Source of the DNA: Lewinellaceae bacterium
Lineage (GTDB): Bacteria; Bacteroidota; Bacteroidia; Chitinophagales; Saprospiraceae
Reading direction: 5' to 3'
Length of the DNA: 64,000 nt
NCBI GenBank assembly: GCA_020636435.1
Contig: JACJXX010000001.1
Coordinates: 558,001-622,000 of the forward strand
The notes below the pieces were generated by a model, which had not been told where the DNA came from, searched no databases, and saw nothing but the letters and a program-made list of their open reading frames with translations. Each line of letters opens with the position of its first letter. The first letter of the stretch is position 1. This document shows, one piece after another, positions 8,691 to 19,611 of this stretch. Both the position numbers and the translations under genes were made by a program.

Positions 8691-11600
8691 TTATTCGATA
8701 ATAACCATCTTCTTGGTAGCCGTGTATTCAGACGTCTCTACGGTGTAGTACAGCACGCCGGCCGCAGGCAGGGTGTTGGAGTTCACAACCACGTTGTTGT
8801 ACCCCTTCACGCCGTCCAGGCGAACCAGGCGCAATACCTTGCCCGTCACGTCGCTTATCGTCAGCGTTACGGTGTCGTCCGCCGGCAGGTTGAAGCCGAT
8901 CAGCGTCTCGCCCTTGAACGGGTTCGGCGTGTTCTGGTACAGCTCGAAGCTGGCTGCGGCAGAAGCTTTGCCCGAGAAGGTTAGCGCCACGTCCTGGTAG
9001 CTGCCGTTGGTTTTGTACGCTTCCGCTTTCGTAATGCGGGAGCTCGCGCCCAGCAGCTCGCTCAGCTGAGCGTCCGCTTTGGCGCGGAACACCAGGCTGA
9101 ACAGCACTTCCCCGGCGCTTGCCTTGCCGTTCCAGCTCGTCGTTATCAGCCCTTCGTTCACGTACGCCAGGCCGAAGTTCTCTTCGGTAGCGGCGCCGCC
9201 AACGATGTCGACCAATTCCAGCGCGCTGTTGTCGAACGTCAAGGTCGCCTGGTAGCCTTCCACGGAGGCAATGTCCGCTGCGGTAAACGCTACGGTGTAC
9301 TCTCCGCCGGCTTTCACCTCGGCTTCCTCGGCGTTGAGCGCAAACGTGCCCGCAAAGCTGCGGCCTTCCACCCCGGCCAGCGCGTTGGCCCGGGCGTCGT
9401 TGTTCACGTCGCCTATCTTCACCGCCCACAAAGTCTACTCCCAGCATGGAGCCCGGCAAGTTGTTGATGTTTGCCACTTCCGGGAACTCTTCGAACCAGG
9501 GGTTCGACGCGTTCGGGAACACGTACGACGCGTCCACGAAGCGCCAGCTCGTGTTGTTCTCGAATTCCGTGTCGATCGACAGGATCAGCTTGCGCAGCTG
9601 GATCAGGTCCAGCGTCGTGATCGAGCGGCTGTTGTTCACGTCCGCGGCGATCATCTTGTACGGGCTGCCCAAAGGCTGCACGCCCAGGATGTGCTTGCTC
9701 ATCAGCACCAGGTCGAAGGTCGACACCCCGTTGAGGTAGTTCGAGTTCAGCTCCGGCGTCACCGTGTAGTCGTAGCCTGCCTGCGCAGGCCGCAAAGGCG
9801 TACCTGCCGTCGGCAGCCGTCAGCATCGACATGCTCGTTTGGCCCGACAGGCTCACTTCCACGTTCTCTACCGCCAGGTCGTCTTCGGTGTTCACCGCGC
9901 CTGAAATGCCTACCGTCAGCGAGTCCGGCCCGCACAGGCTCATGTTGTCCTGCACCAGGATGTACGTCTCGCAGAAGTCAGCGTTGCCTTCGCCGTCGTA
10001 CGCCCAGATCTCGACCACCAGCGTGCCCGTGTCGGCGCACGTCAGCACGATGCCCGTGGAGTCTACGTTCGCGGGGTCGTCCACCCGGTTGATCGAGTAC
10101 GTGACCGGGCCGCTGCAGTCCGGCACTGCCGACACGATGAAGTCGTTCGCCCAGATCGCCATGCGGCCTTCGTCCGGGACGTCGTCTCCGTTCAGGTCCA
10201 CCGGCATCAGCTCGATTACCAGTACTGTTGATGCACACCGGCGACGGCGCCTTGCAGTCCCGCACTTCAAACGGCAGCTCTTCGCTGTTGGCGTTGCCGC
10301 AGCCGTCTTCCACGTGCACTTCGAAGGCGTGGTTGCCGACCGGGAAGCGCCCGTTCAGGCTGTAGTCCGGGTAGGCGCCCGTCAGCGTAAAGTCGTCAAA
10401 CTGCCCGTCTGTCAGGTTCTGCGGGTTGATCGTCGCGGCTGGGTTGCCGTCGTCGTCCAGGAACGCCAGCAGGAACACCTTGATGGTCAGGTCGTCCGGC
10501 GTGCAGTTCTCGTCGATGCTAAACGGCAGGTTCACCAGCCCCGTGCACGCTACGTTGTCGTACGAGCAGAAGAAGGTGTCGATCGAGCTGATTTCCGGGT
10601 CGATGTCGTCGTATACCTTGATGATCTGCGTGTACTGGTAGAAGCCGCCGTCGTAGTCAATCTTGCGCCAGAAGTCGTCTATCCCGTTGCAGATGTTCTG
10701 GAACGCCAGCGGCACGTTGTTCGGCTCCGTCTCGTCGTCGTCGCGGTCGATGTAGTTCTTGCCGCCCGGGCGGTGCAGCACCCACACGCACTCGTCGCCT
10801 GGGTTGCCGTCGCGCAGTCTTCGTCCCGCCCGATCGTGATTGGGTACCGGACTGCCCGTCGTACTGGCACCAGTTGATCACCTTCCACTTGCGGAAGATC
10901 TTGTAGCACTCGTCGCCCGAGGCCGAGAAGAACTCGTCGGTATGGTTCACGGCCAGCAGGTCGCAGCCGATTTCCTCATATATTACGCTGTCCGGGTCCG
11001 CCGCGCCGCATACCGCTTCGGCGTCCGCCGGGAACTTGATCTCGAAGTTGTGCACTTCTTTTATCGTCACCACCTGCGTGCAGGTGTTCACGCTTTCGTT
11101 GCGGTTTACGTCCGTGGCGCGGAAGCGGCGGATGATCGTGCCCGAGCCGCATTCCAGGTCCGGCACCGGCGGAAGCTCCCGCCCCACGAGCCGCAGTTGT
11201 CCTCCGAAGTCGCGTCCCCGAACAGCTGCTGCGGTTGCAGCGTGTCGGTGGCGTCGAAGCTGTACGGCAGCTCGTCGCAGTTGATCATCGCCGGGTGCGG
11301 CGCGTAGCAGAACGGCTTCACTTTCTCTTCCGGCACGATGTCCAGCCAGCAGATGTTCTCGTTGCCGTCCGTGTCCCTGACCCGCAGCTCGATCGTTATC
11401 GTGCGATCCACGTCGCAGCAGTAGAAGTCGACGTACGGTACCCCACGGGCTAACCTGGCTGCCGCAGATGAACGGGATCACCCGCCCAAACTGGTCCAGC
11501 AGCACTACGCCCGAGCGGCGCACCGCCAGGCTCACCTCGTTGCAGTTGTCGTTCGACCCTTCGTCCACGTCCTCGGCAAAGATGCGCGCAAAGTCCGCCC

Positions 11601-14388
11601 CGCCGATCGACACGTGAAGGTTGTCGTCGCAGATAGCCGTCGGCTCTACCAGGTCGGCTACCGTGAACGGGCAGTAGACGATAACCTTGTTCCCGCAGCC
11701 GTCTTCCACCCGGTAGCGGAAGTAGTGGCTCCCCGCAGGGATGCCGCTGACCAGCCGCGTCGGCGCGTCCCAGGGGATTACGCGGACTACCACTGTGTCC
11801 GTGCGGGTGCCCGTCACCTGGTAGTATTGGTTCACTACGTCTACTTCTACTTCCGTCACGATTTCCGTGTATGCTTCCCAGTCCGAGCAGTTGTCCGTCA
11901 CGCCAGGCAAAGGCACCGAGAAGCTCGCCGTGCACCCAAACGGGCTTACGGAGAACACCAGCGGGTCCAGGTCCCCGTCCCAGTCGTAATCCTGGTACGG
12001 GCAGGTAACTGAAGGGGGCGGTGTAGTCGCCCACCTTGATCACCTGCGCGTCTACGGCGATGTTGTCCCCGTCGCACCAGTCGATGACAGTCCAGTCGCG
12101 CACGAACTTGAAGGCCCCGTCGCAGACGTTCACCCGCGCGCGGTCTACGAAGCTGGCTCCGATGTTGCAGTAGTCGTCCGCCAGGTTAAAGATCCCGCTT
12201 ACCGTCACGATGAACGGGTAGCCCGTCACGCTTGGGCTCGGGTTGCCGTTCGGCAAGGTGGCAAACTGCTCGTCGCACTCGATCGGAACCGTCCGCGGAG
12301 GAACTCCACGTCCAGGTCGTCCGGTAGGTTCAATGTGATCGTTTGCGCGCACGTTGTCGCGTTGCCTTTGCTGTCCGTCACCGTAAAGTTGCGCGTGATG
12401 ATTATCGGCGCGCAGTCGCCGGCGCTCGTATAGTGTCTACAAAGCCACGTTCACCCCGCCGCAGTTGTCGCTTCCCGTTGGCTGGTACGGTAATCGGCAG
12501 GCTGGCAGGGTTGTTGAAGATCAGGTCGAAGTCTTCGCAGTACAGGTCCCAGCGCCAGGCTCACGTCGCGGCGCGCTACCCACAACACCGTCGTGTTGAT
12601 GGTCATCGGCTCCCACGTCAGCGGGTTCAGCACCGTGCTCGAAGAGAACAAGCCTACGCGGTACCGTTCGCGTCCGGGCAGATGTCTACCGTATAGTCGC
12701 CCGTTGACGCAGGTACCGGTGATGTCGTCGTCAGAAGTTACCCACAGGTAGTACGTCTGGCCCGCGATCAGCGGGAGGCTGATGCGGATGTACGGCTCGC
12801 CGGCAGCCAGCGGCGGGTTGACGTCGTCGATCGGCTCGTCCTGGAACGCGATGATGTTCTCGCAGGGGTTCGACGGGTTGAAGCTCCCGGCGAACAGCGC
12901 GATCGCGCTCTCGTCTACCGTCGAGCCGAAGTCGTCGGACACCAATATCGTATAGTAGTCCGTCCGGTCTACCTGGAACGGGATCAGGTCGTAGTAGTGC
13001 ACCCCGGCGTCGATGCTGGAGGTCGTGCCCCCGCCGTCGATGAAGCACGAGAAGTTCAGCGGCTCCATCTCCAGGTCGCCGTCTTCCAGCGTGCCGGAAG
13101 TAGTGAAGCAGCTCTCCACCACCGTGCCCTGGCTCGTGTTCGCCGGGCAGGTTACCGCAGGAGCCGTCTTGTCTTCTCCGTTGATGTAGCCCCAGCAGTC
13201 TTCCCAGTTGAAGAACGGGAAGCTCGGCGCGTTCGGGTCGGCGTCGCCCAAAGTAGAAAAAGAAAAGTTGTTGATGGTAGCCACGCTCTGCGTGGTGTTC
13301 GTGCCCACCGATCGGGGAAGCCGTCGTCGTCTACTTCGAAATAGAGCAGCCAGCCTGCTTCTACGTCGTGGTCGAAGGAACCGGAAGTAGCGTTGGTCTG
13401 CGTTACGATATTGCCGTTGTTGAGGTCAAAAATAAAGAAGTCGAAGGTTGGGTCGGCGCCGTTGAAGTTCCAGCTGAGGCTCAGGTGCCCATCCATCGGG
13501 ATAGTAATGAAAGCCCGGGCGAAGTTCGCCTCGAAGGTGGTCAGCGTCAGCGCCGTGGAGGTGAAGGCGACATCCGCGATGCCAGTAGTAGCCGACCATG
13601 ACGCCGGTATTGTCTTCCTCGACAGTCCAGTTCGCCGAGGCGAAGGTACTGCTGTTGAAGCCGTTGAACGTCACCGTTGTCTGCGCGCCGCCTTGAGGCG
13701 GGTACTCAGTCACGCCTCCGCCAACGTAAGTCACCTCGTAGATGAACTGGTACCGCAGCCGTCGAGGATGTTGCCGTTGGTGGGGTCGTCGTCGTTGACG
13801 ATGTTCACCCGGAAGTCAGACTCCTGGGCGCAGCCGAAGTCGCCTTCCAGCACCATGTCGGGCGTGATGAAGCGCTGGCAGTCCGCGTTCAGGGTCGCGT
13901 TGACCGAAGCGTTGCAGATCAGGTTGGTGGGGGAGGGTCGCCCTGAAGGACCATGACCAGGAAGTCCTCGTCGCGGAAGTTGCCCGCGGCGTCTTCGGCG
14001 AGATTTGCACCTGGTACACGCCCGGCTCGAAAGCCCCGAGGAACCGGTCGCCGCCGGCGGAGAAAATGGTGGTTAAATCCGGGCCTGAAAATGCCGTCAC
14101 CGTAAATTCAGAGCCGGGGACAACCGGATCGCCGGGAGCGGCGGGGAAGTGGTCGCCTTCGCAGTTGTCGGTTACCGTCACTTCAAAAAACACAAGCGCC
14201 GGCCCCTGGTCGCAGGGGTCCAGCGTCACCACGATATCCTGGGAAGGATATACGATAATAGGCGCCCAGACATCATCGTTGCATTGAGCAGACAATTGCT
14301 GAGCCCCCAAAAGGCTAAAGACAAATAGCGTGGCTATTGCTCTAAACCAATGGGGAAGAGAAACGAAAGTAAAATTCGTTCTTTCCAT
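8691..14388 (-). pseudogene. Giant HYR-repeat T9SS cargo gene, broken by about 19 frame changes
   Basis: Read on the minus strand, one long protein can be followed only by switching frame near 14005, 13932, 13752, 13583, 13316, 12695, 12663, 12548, 12475, 12435, 12305, 12010, 11445, 11185, 10845, 10815, 10225, 9790 and 9430. Order of parts: Sec signal peptide (LFVFSLLGAQQLSAQ), a HYR domain, beta-rich domains, several HYR-like repeats ending in DGCGN or DWCDGDN-type motifs, then a carboxypeptidase-like plug (VSGAVNTEDD). A dockerin-like duplicated calcium loop (MIAADVNNSRSITTLDLIQL, VKIGDVNNDA), a cohesin-like domain and a type A sorting domain ending KKMVIIE close it. At four breaks examined (13932, 13752, 13316, 12663) restoring one G or C in a short run repairs the frame. 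No substitution stop was found in the reconstructed frame. It is either a very recent pseudogene or a locally poor assembly. Intact, it would be a secreted adhesive surface protein. Confidence 0.8.
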
Positions 14389-15040
14389 AAGATCACAATT
14401 TGCTTAAGAAAAAATCAGGTTATGTAAAAAGAATTAGGTACAGTTGCTATCTCCCGGCAAACCGCTCCGCAAAGGGGAGCCGGCGCCAGGGTTTGGTTTG
14501 TTTAGGCCGTCGTATTTAAAAACGAATGTTGTCCACGAATTCAAACTTGAGCAGCATCGTTTATGCCGCCCTTAGGCTGTTTGAGAACAGTCGCGTCATC
14601 AAACAACAAAGCTTTAAAGGCAAAAAGCGCAAACTGAATTAGAAGGCTTCATTGCTTTTAAAGCGTAGTTTTCCTATAAAACTGATATGTGATGAAGAAC
14701 AAGGACGAGAAAGAGAGAGGAAGTTTAGGTGTCGCTTTGTTAGGCCGTCTGTCCTTCATGAGAATTCCTATCTTGGTGGACAAAAATAGTTTATTGAAGG
14801 TGAATCGCCAACTTTTGCCGTTTAATAATTGCGTTTATTCCATAATAATTATATTAATTACCCTATTGAGGGTATGCCCAAAAACGGCGACCCGTCTAAG
14901 GCAGGACAAGTTCGAAGGTCAATTGTTCAAAGTTCTGCCGATAGGCATCCCTTTGAGAAAGGATCGACGGGCCCCGGCAACCCACTGACGGCCAACCCTG
15001 TCTATCGATAGGCTGGTAGCCCAAAAAACAAAGGAGAGCC
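14389..15040. other. 652-bp gene-free region upstream of the giant cargo gene
   Basis: No gene is supported. On the minus strand TATTTTTG (14781-14788) matches the Bacteroidota -7 element, with TTG at 14809-14811 twenty bases further upstream; this could be a promoter with a long leader for the giant cargo gene, but is weak. A 10-bp palindrome CTATCGATAG lies at 15002-15011. The remainder is AT-rich and unremarkable. Confidence 0.4.
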
Positions 15041-16609
15041 TTAAAGTTCCAGCGTTTTCTTTTTTCCCTGCCGCGCTTCAAACTTCTGCTGGATGATATC
15101 CTGCACAGGCCTGCCTTCTATCTTGGATTCCAGCCAGGATATGATATCCAGGTACAGGAAAGGCCGGCGTTCGAAAGGGTCGTCCTGGTGCTCAGTCAAC
15201 TTGTTTTTCAGGTTGACGAATTCGTCTTTCAAATCTTCTTCCTGTATGCGGGGAATCCTCCTGAGGAAGCGGAAAATTTCCCGCTGAACGGCATGCAGGT
15301 CTTCCATCTTTGACAGGAACCGGTACACCGACTTGACCTGGTATTCGACCAACTGGGAATTGCCCAGCTCGAAATGGGCGATCAGGTTGAGGATGCGGGC
15401 AAAACACTGTATGTCTTCGCGGTAATCCGGGTTTTTCTGGTTGATGATGAGGTTGAGATAGTCGATAGCCGATTCGTTGTCGCCACTGCCAAAGTACAGG
15501 CAGGCGATGCGGTAATAAAAGACCAGGATGCGGTGGTCATCCCAGTTATAGGTGTCTTCTTCAATGATCCCGGCCAGGCCGGGAACCAGCTTTAGCCCTT
15601 CCGAAAACGTCCCCTCCAAAAAATGCCTCTTGATGTTGTGAATGTATTTAAAGAGGTAAAAGAGCCCTTCGATGTTCTTTACCTGCTGGATGTCATACCG
15701 TTCGGGAAAACGCTCCAACTCTTCCAGCACTTCGATGAATTTCCCGTATTGCAGGGTATTGGACAGGGCGTTGAGCAGGTTGTGGATGCCTTTGAGGTAA
15801 AGGGGGGCATGCAGTTGAATGAGCTCGGGTTTCTGCCGGAACAAATCCGCCCATTTCTGAGCGTAGCGGTAACACAGGGGGAACTCCTGAGTAATGTGGT
15901 AATACCAAAGGTGGGCCTGGCAGTAGTAGACTTTGCCGAAGAAGTCGAGTTGCTGAAAATCGGTGGCGGGCAGATGCGAGTGGAAAAACGCCTTCACCAA
16001 TTCATGGTCGGCTTGGTTGCGGGCATACCCCATTTTCAAGTACAGGCCATAAAGCTGAAGCGAAAGGTTGGAAAACAGGTTGATGTTGTCGATGGCTTCG
16101 TGTAGCTGAAGGGCTTCGGCGGCCAGGGCGTCGGCCCGCCCTTCTATGCTGCGGGTGATGTACTGCCCCTCGATGTGTTTCTCAAATTCCACAATCTCCA
16201 GGGCCAGGGCATAAAACAGGCCTTCGTAGGCCTTGGCCTTGGCCTTATCGAGGACGTCGAGGCTTTGGCGGTACAGCCCTTTGTTGTACAATACCCGGGC
16301 GTAATCGATCATTTCCCGGAGCTGTATGTCTTCATTGTGATTGGCATTGACCAGGCGGAGGCTGACCAGCAGTTGTTTGTACAGGTGCGCTTTGAGGTTA
16401 GACAACTGCCGCTTCTTGATGTCGGGCAGCTTTTTAAGGATCAGGGACTCGTCGTATTCCTGATGTTTGTCCAGAAAATCGAACAGCTTCAGAAAGAGGA
16501 TATCGTCAGAAGCCTGATTCCGGCGAACAAACAAGCGAAAATGCCGCTTTTCCGCCCGGGTAAGGGAGCGGACCAACTGAATAAGGTCATCTGTCTTCTG
16601 CTTGGGCAT
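15041..16609 (-). CDS. Helical (TPR-like) Bacteroidota protein of unknown function
   Basis: A 522-residue, almost wholly helical cytoplasmic protein. The N-terminus (LIQLVRSLTRAEKRHFRLF) is typical of a large, uncharacterised Bacteroidota family of TPR-like proteins with many paralogues per genome. Repeating helix pairs with aromatic and Leu spacing run through the sequence (for example LYNKGLYRQSLDVLDKAKAK near 110, IACLYFGSGDNESAIDYLNL near 370-390). No catalytic motif is visible. It is monocistronic, with gene-free stretches on both sides. The ATG at 16609 agrees with the conserved MPKQK-type start. A scaffold or regulatory role is plausible but unproven. Confidence 0.85.
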   Translation of the reverse strand: MPKQKTDDLIQLVRSLTRAEKRHFRLFVRRNQASDDILFLKLFDFLDKHQEYDESLILKKLPDIKKRQLSNLKAHLYKQLLVSLRLVNANHNEDIQLREMIDYARVLYNKGLYRQSLDVLDKAKAKAYEGLFYALALEIVEFEKHIEGQYITRSIEGRADALAAEALQLHEAIDNINLFSNLSLQLYGLYLKMGYARNQADHELVKAFFHSHLPATDFQQLDFFGKVYYCQAHLWYYHITQEFPLCYRYAQKWADLFRQKPELIQLHAPLYLKGIHNLLNALSNTLQYGKFIEVLEELERFPERYDIQQVKNIEGLFYLFKYIHNIKRHFLEGTFSEGLKLVPGLAGIIEEDTYNWDDHRILVFYYRIACLYFGSGDNESAIDYLNLIINQKNPDYREDIQCFARILNLIAHFELGNSQLVEYQVKSVYRFLSKMEDLHAVQREIFRFLRRIPRIQEEDLKDEFVNLKNKLTEHQDDPFERRPFLYLDIISWLESKIEGRPVQDIIQQKFEARQGKKKTLEL

Positions 16610-16945
16610 TGTAATTCTGTTTACACTAAATCATTGACAGCCATAGTGTTAAAAGCTTTCGCTTCGGCTTGCCATCTTGTAGTAATGTACTAATTAGACT
16701 TTACCCCCCCACTCTATCCCAATATATTTGGGAACTGGGCTTTACTATACTCAAATTAACAAAGCTACAGTTATTTACAAAAAAAGTAACTATTTGGGTT
16801 TTATGGTATTTCGGTGTTTTGGTTTTGCGGTTGGCTCAATACGGCCCCTGAGTTCATACCGACGGCCTCCGGCGGTGGCTTGGCCGTAATACCGGAACAC
16901 CATAAAACCGCCACACCTAAGCAGTTATCAAAAAAGCAATTGGCC
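16610..16945. other. 336-bp region upstream of leuA with long inverted repeat
   Basis: Arms 16797-16822 and 16884-16909 pair over 26 bases with five mismatches; the outer eleven (GGTTTTATGGT/ACCATAAAACC) are perfect. The 61-nt loop holds TACGGCC at 16840, which could compete for pairing with GGCCGTA at 16882-16888. It ends 36 bp before the leuA start. It may be a leader structure of the leu operon or an inert foldback. The open frame running through it into leuA lacks conserved protein features. Confidence 0.5.
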
Positions 16946-18115
16946 ATGGCAGATAAGCGCGTATTCATCTTCGACACTACGCTGCGCGACGGCGAACAGG
17001 TGCCGGGGTGCAAATTAAATACCCGGCAGAAAGTAGAAATAGCCCTGCAACTGGAGCAATTGGGCGTAGATATCATCGAAGCCGGCTTCCCGATTTCCAG
17101 CCCCGGAGATTTCCAATCGGTGGAAGCCATCTGCCAGGCGGTTTCTGATCCTATCGTCTGCGGCCTGTCGCGGGCAGTGGATAAAGACATCGAGGTGGCG
17201 GCGGAGGCCCTTAAAAATGCCCGCCGCCCCCGGATTCACACCGGCATCGGCACATCGGATTCGCATATTGTTTACAAACTGCGCAGCAACCGGGGAAAGA
17301 TCCTGGAACGGGCCGTGGCTGCGGTGAGTTACGCCAAGCGCTTCGTCGAGGATGTGGAGTTCTATGCTGAAGACGCCGGCCGGACCGACAACGAATACCT
17401 CGCCCGCATCCTGGAAGCAGTGATCAAAGCCGGGGCCACCGTGTTAAATATCCCGGACACGACGGGCTACTGCCTGCCCGATGAGTACGGCGCCAAGATT
17501 CGCTACCTGCAGGAAAACGTGAAAGGCATCGACAAGGCCATCCTGTCTACCCACTGCCATAACGACTTGGGGCTGGCCACGGCCAACTCCATCGCCGGCG
17601 TGCAGAACGGCGCCCGGCAAATTGAATGCACGGTCAATGGCATCGGCGAACGGGCCGGCAATACCTCAATGGAAGAGGTGGTCATGATCATGCGCCAGCA
17701 TCCTTACCTGAACCTCGCCAACAATATCAATACCAAACTTATTTATCCTACCAGCCGCCTGGTCTCGGAGCGCATGGGCATGCCCGTGCAGCCCAATAAA
17801 GCTATTGTGGGGGCCAATGCCTTCGCCCACTCTTCGGGCATCCACCAGGACGGGGTCATCAAGCGGAGAGATACCTACGAAATCATCGACCCGCTTGAAG
17901 TGGGCGTCGACCATTCCAAAATCGTCCTGACGGCGCGAAGCGGCAGGGCTGCCATCGCCTACCGGGCCAAGAACATCGGCTACAACCTGACCAAAAACGA
18001 ATTGGATGTGGTCTACGCCCATTTCCTGGAAGTGGCCGACCGGAAAAAAGAAGTGGAGGATGTTGACCTGAAACAGATCATCACTCAAACCGTAGAAAAG
18101 GTTGAAATTGGTTAA
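16946..18115 (+). CDS. leuA: 2-isopropylmalate synthase, short form
   Basis: Condenses acetyl-CoA with 2-oxoisovalerate, the first committed step of leucine synthesis. The ATG at 16946 (MADKRVFIFDTTLRDGEQ) matches the family start; a longer open frame upstream runs through an inverted repeat and is unlikely to be translated. FDTTLRDGEQVPGC gives the metal-binding Asp and catalytic Arg, and STHCHNDLGLATANS gives the two His ligands. NAFAHSSGIHQDG is the family signature. The product is 389 residues and stops where the C-terminal allosteric LeuA dimer domain would begin, so classical leucine feedback inhibition is probably absent. First gene of leuACDB. Confidence 0.93.
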   Translation: MADKRVFIFDTTLRDGEQVPGCKLNTRQKVEIALQLEQLGVDIIEAGFPISSPGDFQSVEAICQAVSDPIVCGLSRAVDKDIEVAAEALKNARRPRIHTGIGTSDSHIVYKLRSNRGKILERAVAAVSYAKRFVEDVEFYAEDAGRTDNEYLARILEAVIKAGATVLNIPDTTGYCLPDEYGAKIRYLQENVKGIDKAILSTHCHNDLGLATANSIAGVQNGARQIECTVNGIGERAGNTSMEEVVMIMRQHPYLNLANNINTKLIYPTSRLVSERMGMPVQPNKAIVGANAFAHSSGIHQDGVIKRRDTYEIIDPLEVGVDHSKIVLTARSGRAAIAYRAKNIGYNLTKNELDVVYAHFLEVADRKKEVEDVDLKQIITQTVEKVEIG

Positions 18116-18168
18116 TTGAGTTGAATGAGTTAATTGAGTTGGCAGCCTAATCAAGCTATGAACAAAAA

Positions 18169-19572
18169 ATGAGCAAGACACTATTCGACAAAATCTGGGA
18201 CGCCCACGTGGCGCATCAGGTAGAAGGCGGTCCAGATGTACTGTATATCGACCGGCATTTCATTCACGAAGTAACCAGCCCGCAGGCCTTCGACGGCTTG
18301 CGCGAGCGGGGCATCCCCGTTTTTCGCCCCGGGAGGACCGTCGCCACCGCCGACCACAACGTGCCCACCCGCAACCAGCACCTGCCGATCGAGGAAGCGC
18401 TCTCCCGCTTCCAGGTGGATAAGTTGACGGAGAACTGCGAGGCCTTCGGCATCCGGCTCTACGGCCTGGGCCATCCCTACCAGGGCATTGTTCACGTCAT
18501 CGGGCCCGAACTGGGCCTGACCCAGCCCGGCATGACCATCGTTTGCGGAGACAGCCACACCTCCACCCACGGTGCGTTCGGCTGCATTGCCTTTGGCATC
18601 GGGACCAGCCAGGTGGAACAGGTGCTGGCCACCCAGTGCGTGCTGCAAAAGAAGCCCAAACGCATGCGCATTGCCGTCGAGGGCGAATTGCAGCCGGGGG
18701 TGCTCAGCAAAGACATCATCCTCTATATCATTTCCCGCCTTTCCGCCAGCGGCGGCACGGGCCATTTCATTGAATACGCCGGCCCGGCCATCCGTTCGCT
18801 TTCCATGGAAGCCCGGATGACCATCTGCAACATGAGCATCGAAATGGGCGCCCGCGGCGGACTGATCGCGCCGGATGAAAAGGCCATCGAATATGTGCGC
18901 GGCCGGGAATTCGCCCCTCAGGGCGAAGCGTTTGAAGCGGCGGCAGCCTACTGGAAAACTTTGTATTCAGACGAAGGCGCTACATTCGACACCGAGTTTC
19001 GCTTCCAGGCGGAGGACATCGAGCCGATGGTCACCTACGGCACCAACCCGGGCATGGGCATGGGCATCAGCCAATCCATCCCCGAGCCGCCGGAAAACGG
19101 CAAGTCTCAAACTTTCAAAAAATCGCTGGAATACATGGGCTTCCGGCCCGGGCAAAAGCTGGCCGGGCAAAAGATCAATTACGTATTCATCGGCAGTTGC
19201 ACCAATTCCCGCATCGAAGACCTGCGGCTGGCGGCTGCCTTCGTCAAGGGAAAGAAAAAAGCAGGCCACGTCCACGTTATGGTCGTCCCCGGCTCTAAGC
19301 AGGTAGAAATGCAGGCCAAAGCGGAAGGCCTGGACGCCATCTTCCGGGAAGCGGGGTTCGACTTTCGCGAACCGGGCTGTTCGGCCTGCCTGGGCATGAA
19401 TGAAGATAAGGTGCCCAAAGGGGAATACTGCGTGTCTACCTCCAACCGCAACTTCGAAGGGCGGCAAGGGCCCGGCGCCCGCACCATACTGGCCAGCCCG
19501 CTGATGGCGGCGGCCACGGCGGTGGCGGGGAGGATTGTGGATGTGAGGCAGGAATTAATAGAGGATTTTTGA
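18169..19572 (+). CDS. leuC: 3-isopropylmalate dehydratase large subunit
   Basis: Large subunit of isopropylmalate isomerase, an aconitase-family [4Fe-4S] enzyme that converts 2- to 3-isopropylmalate together with LeuD. The 467-residue product is full length. TLFDKIWDAHV begins the domain, CGDSHTSTHGAFG lies near residues 127-139, and the cluster ligands are the Cys in FIGSCTNSR (about 345) and the pair in GCSACLGMN (about 405-413). It lies 53 bp downstream of leuA, separated by an AT-rich stretch with a TTAATTGAGTTG repeat, and 39 bp upstream of leuD. Confidence 0.97.
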   Translation: MSKTLFDKIWDAHVAHQVEGGPDVLYIDRHFIHEVTSPQAFDGLRERGIPVFRPGRTVATADHNVPTRNQHLPIEEALSRFQVDKLTENCEAFGIRLYGLGHPYQGIVHVIGPELGLTQPGMTIVCGDSHTSTHGAFGCIAFGIGTSQVEQVLATQCVLQKKPKRMRIAVEGELQPGVLSKDIILYIISRLSASGGTGHFIEYAGPAIRSLSMEARMTICNMSIEMGARGGLIAPDEKAIEYVRGREFAPQGEAFEAAAAYWKTLYSDEGATFDTEFRFQAEDIEPMVTYGTNPGMGMGISQSIPEPPENGKSQTFKKSLEYMGFRPGQKLAGQKINYVFIGSCTNSRIEDLRLAAAFVKGKKKAGHVHVMVVPGSKQVEMQAKAEGLDAIFREAGFDFREPGCSACLGMNEDKVPKGEYCVSTSNRNFEGRQGPGARTILASPLMAAATAVAGRIVDVRQELIEDF

Positions 19573-19611
19573 TTTGGGATTTTTAACATGATGAAATTGG
19601 TATAGAGCACT

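Noticed and set aside
9271..10877. Long plus-strand frames opposite the broken HYR cargo gene
   Set aside because: Arg/Val-rich low-complexity translations with no signal or domain; the minus strand carries recognisable HYR, dockerin-like and sorting domains.
14689..14988. Short frame in the gap upstream of the giant cargo gene
   Set aside because: No domain, no neighbour support, atypical composition; treated as non-coding.
16814..16945. N-terminal extension of LeuA
   Set aside because: Runs through an inverted repeat and has no similarity to the family N-terminus; ATG at 16946 fits better.
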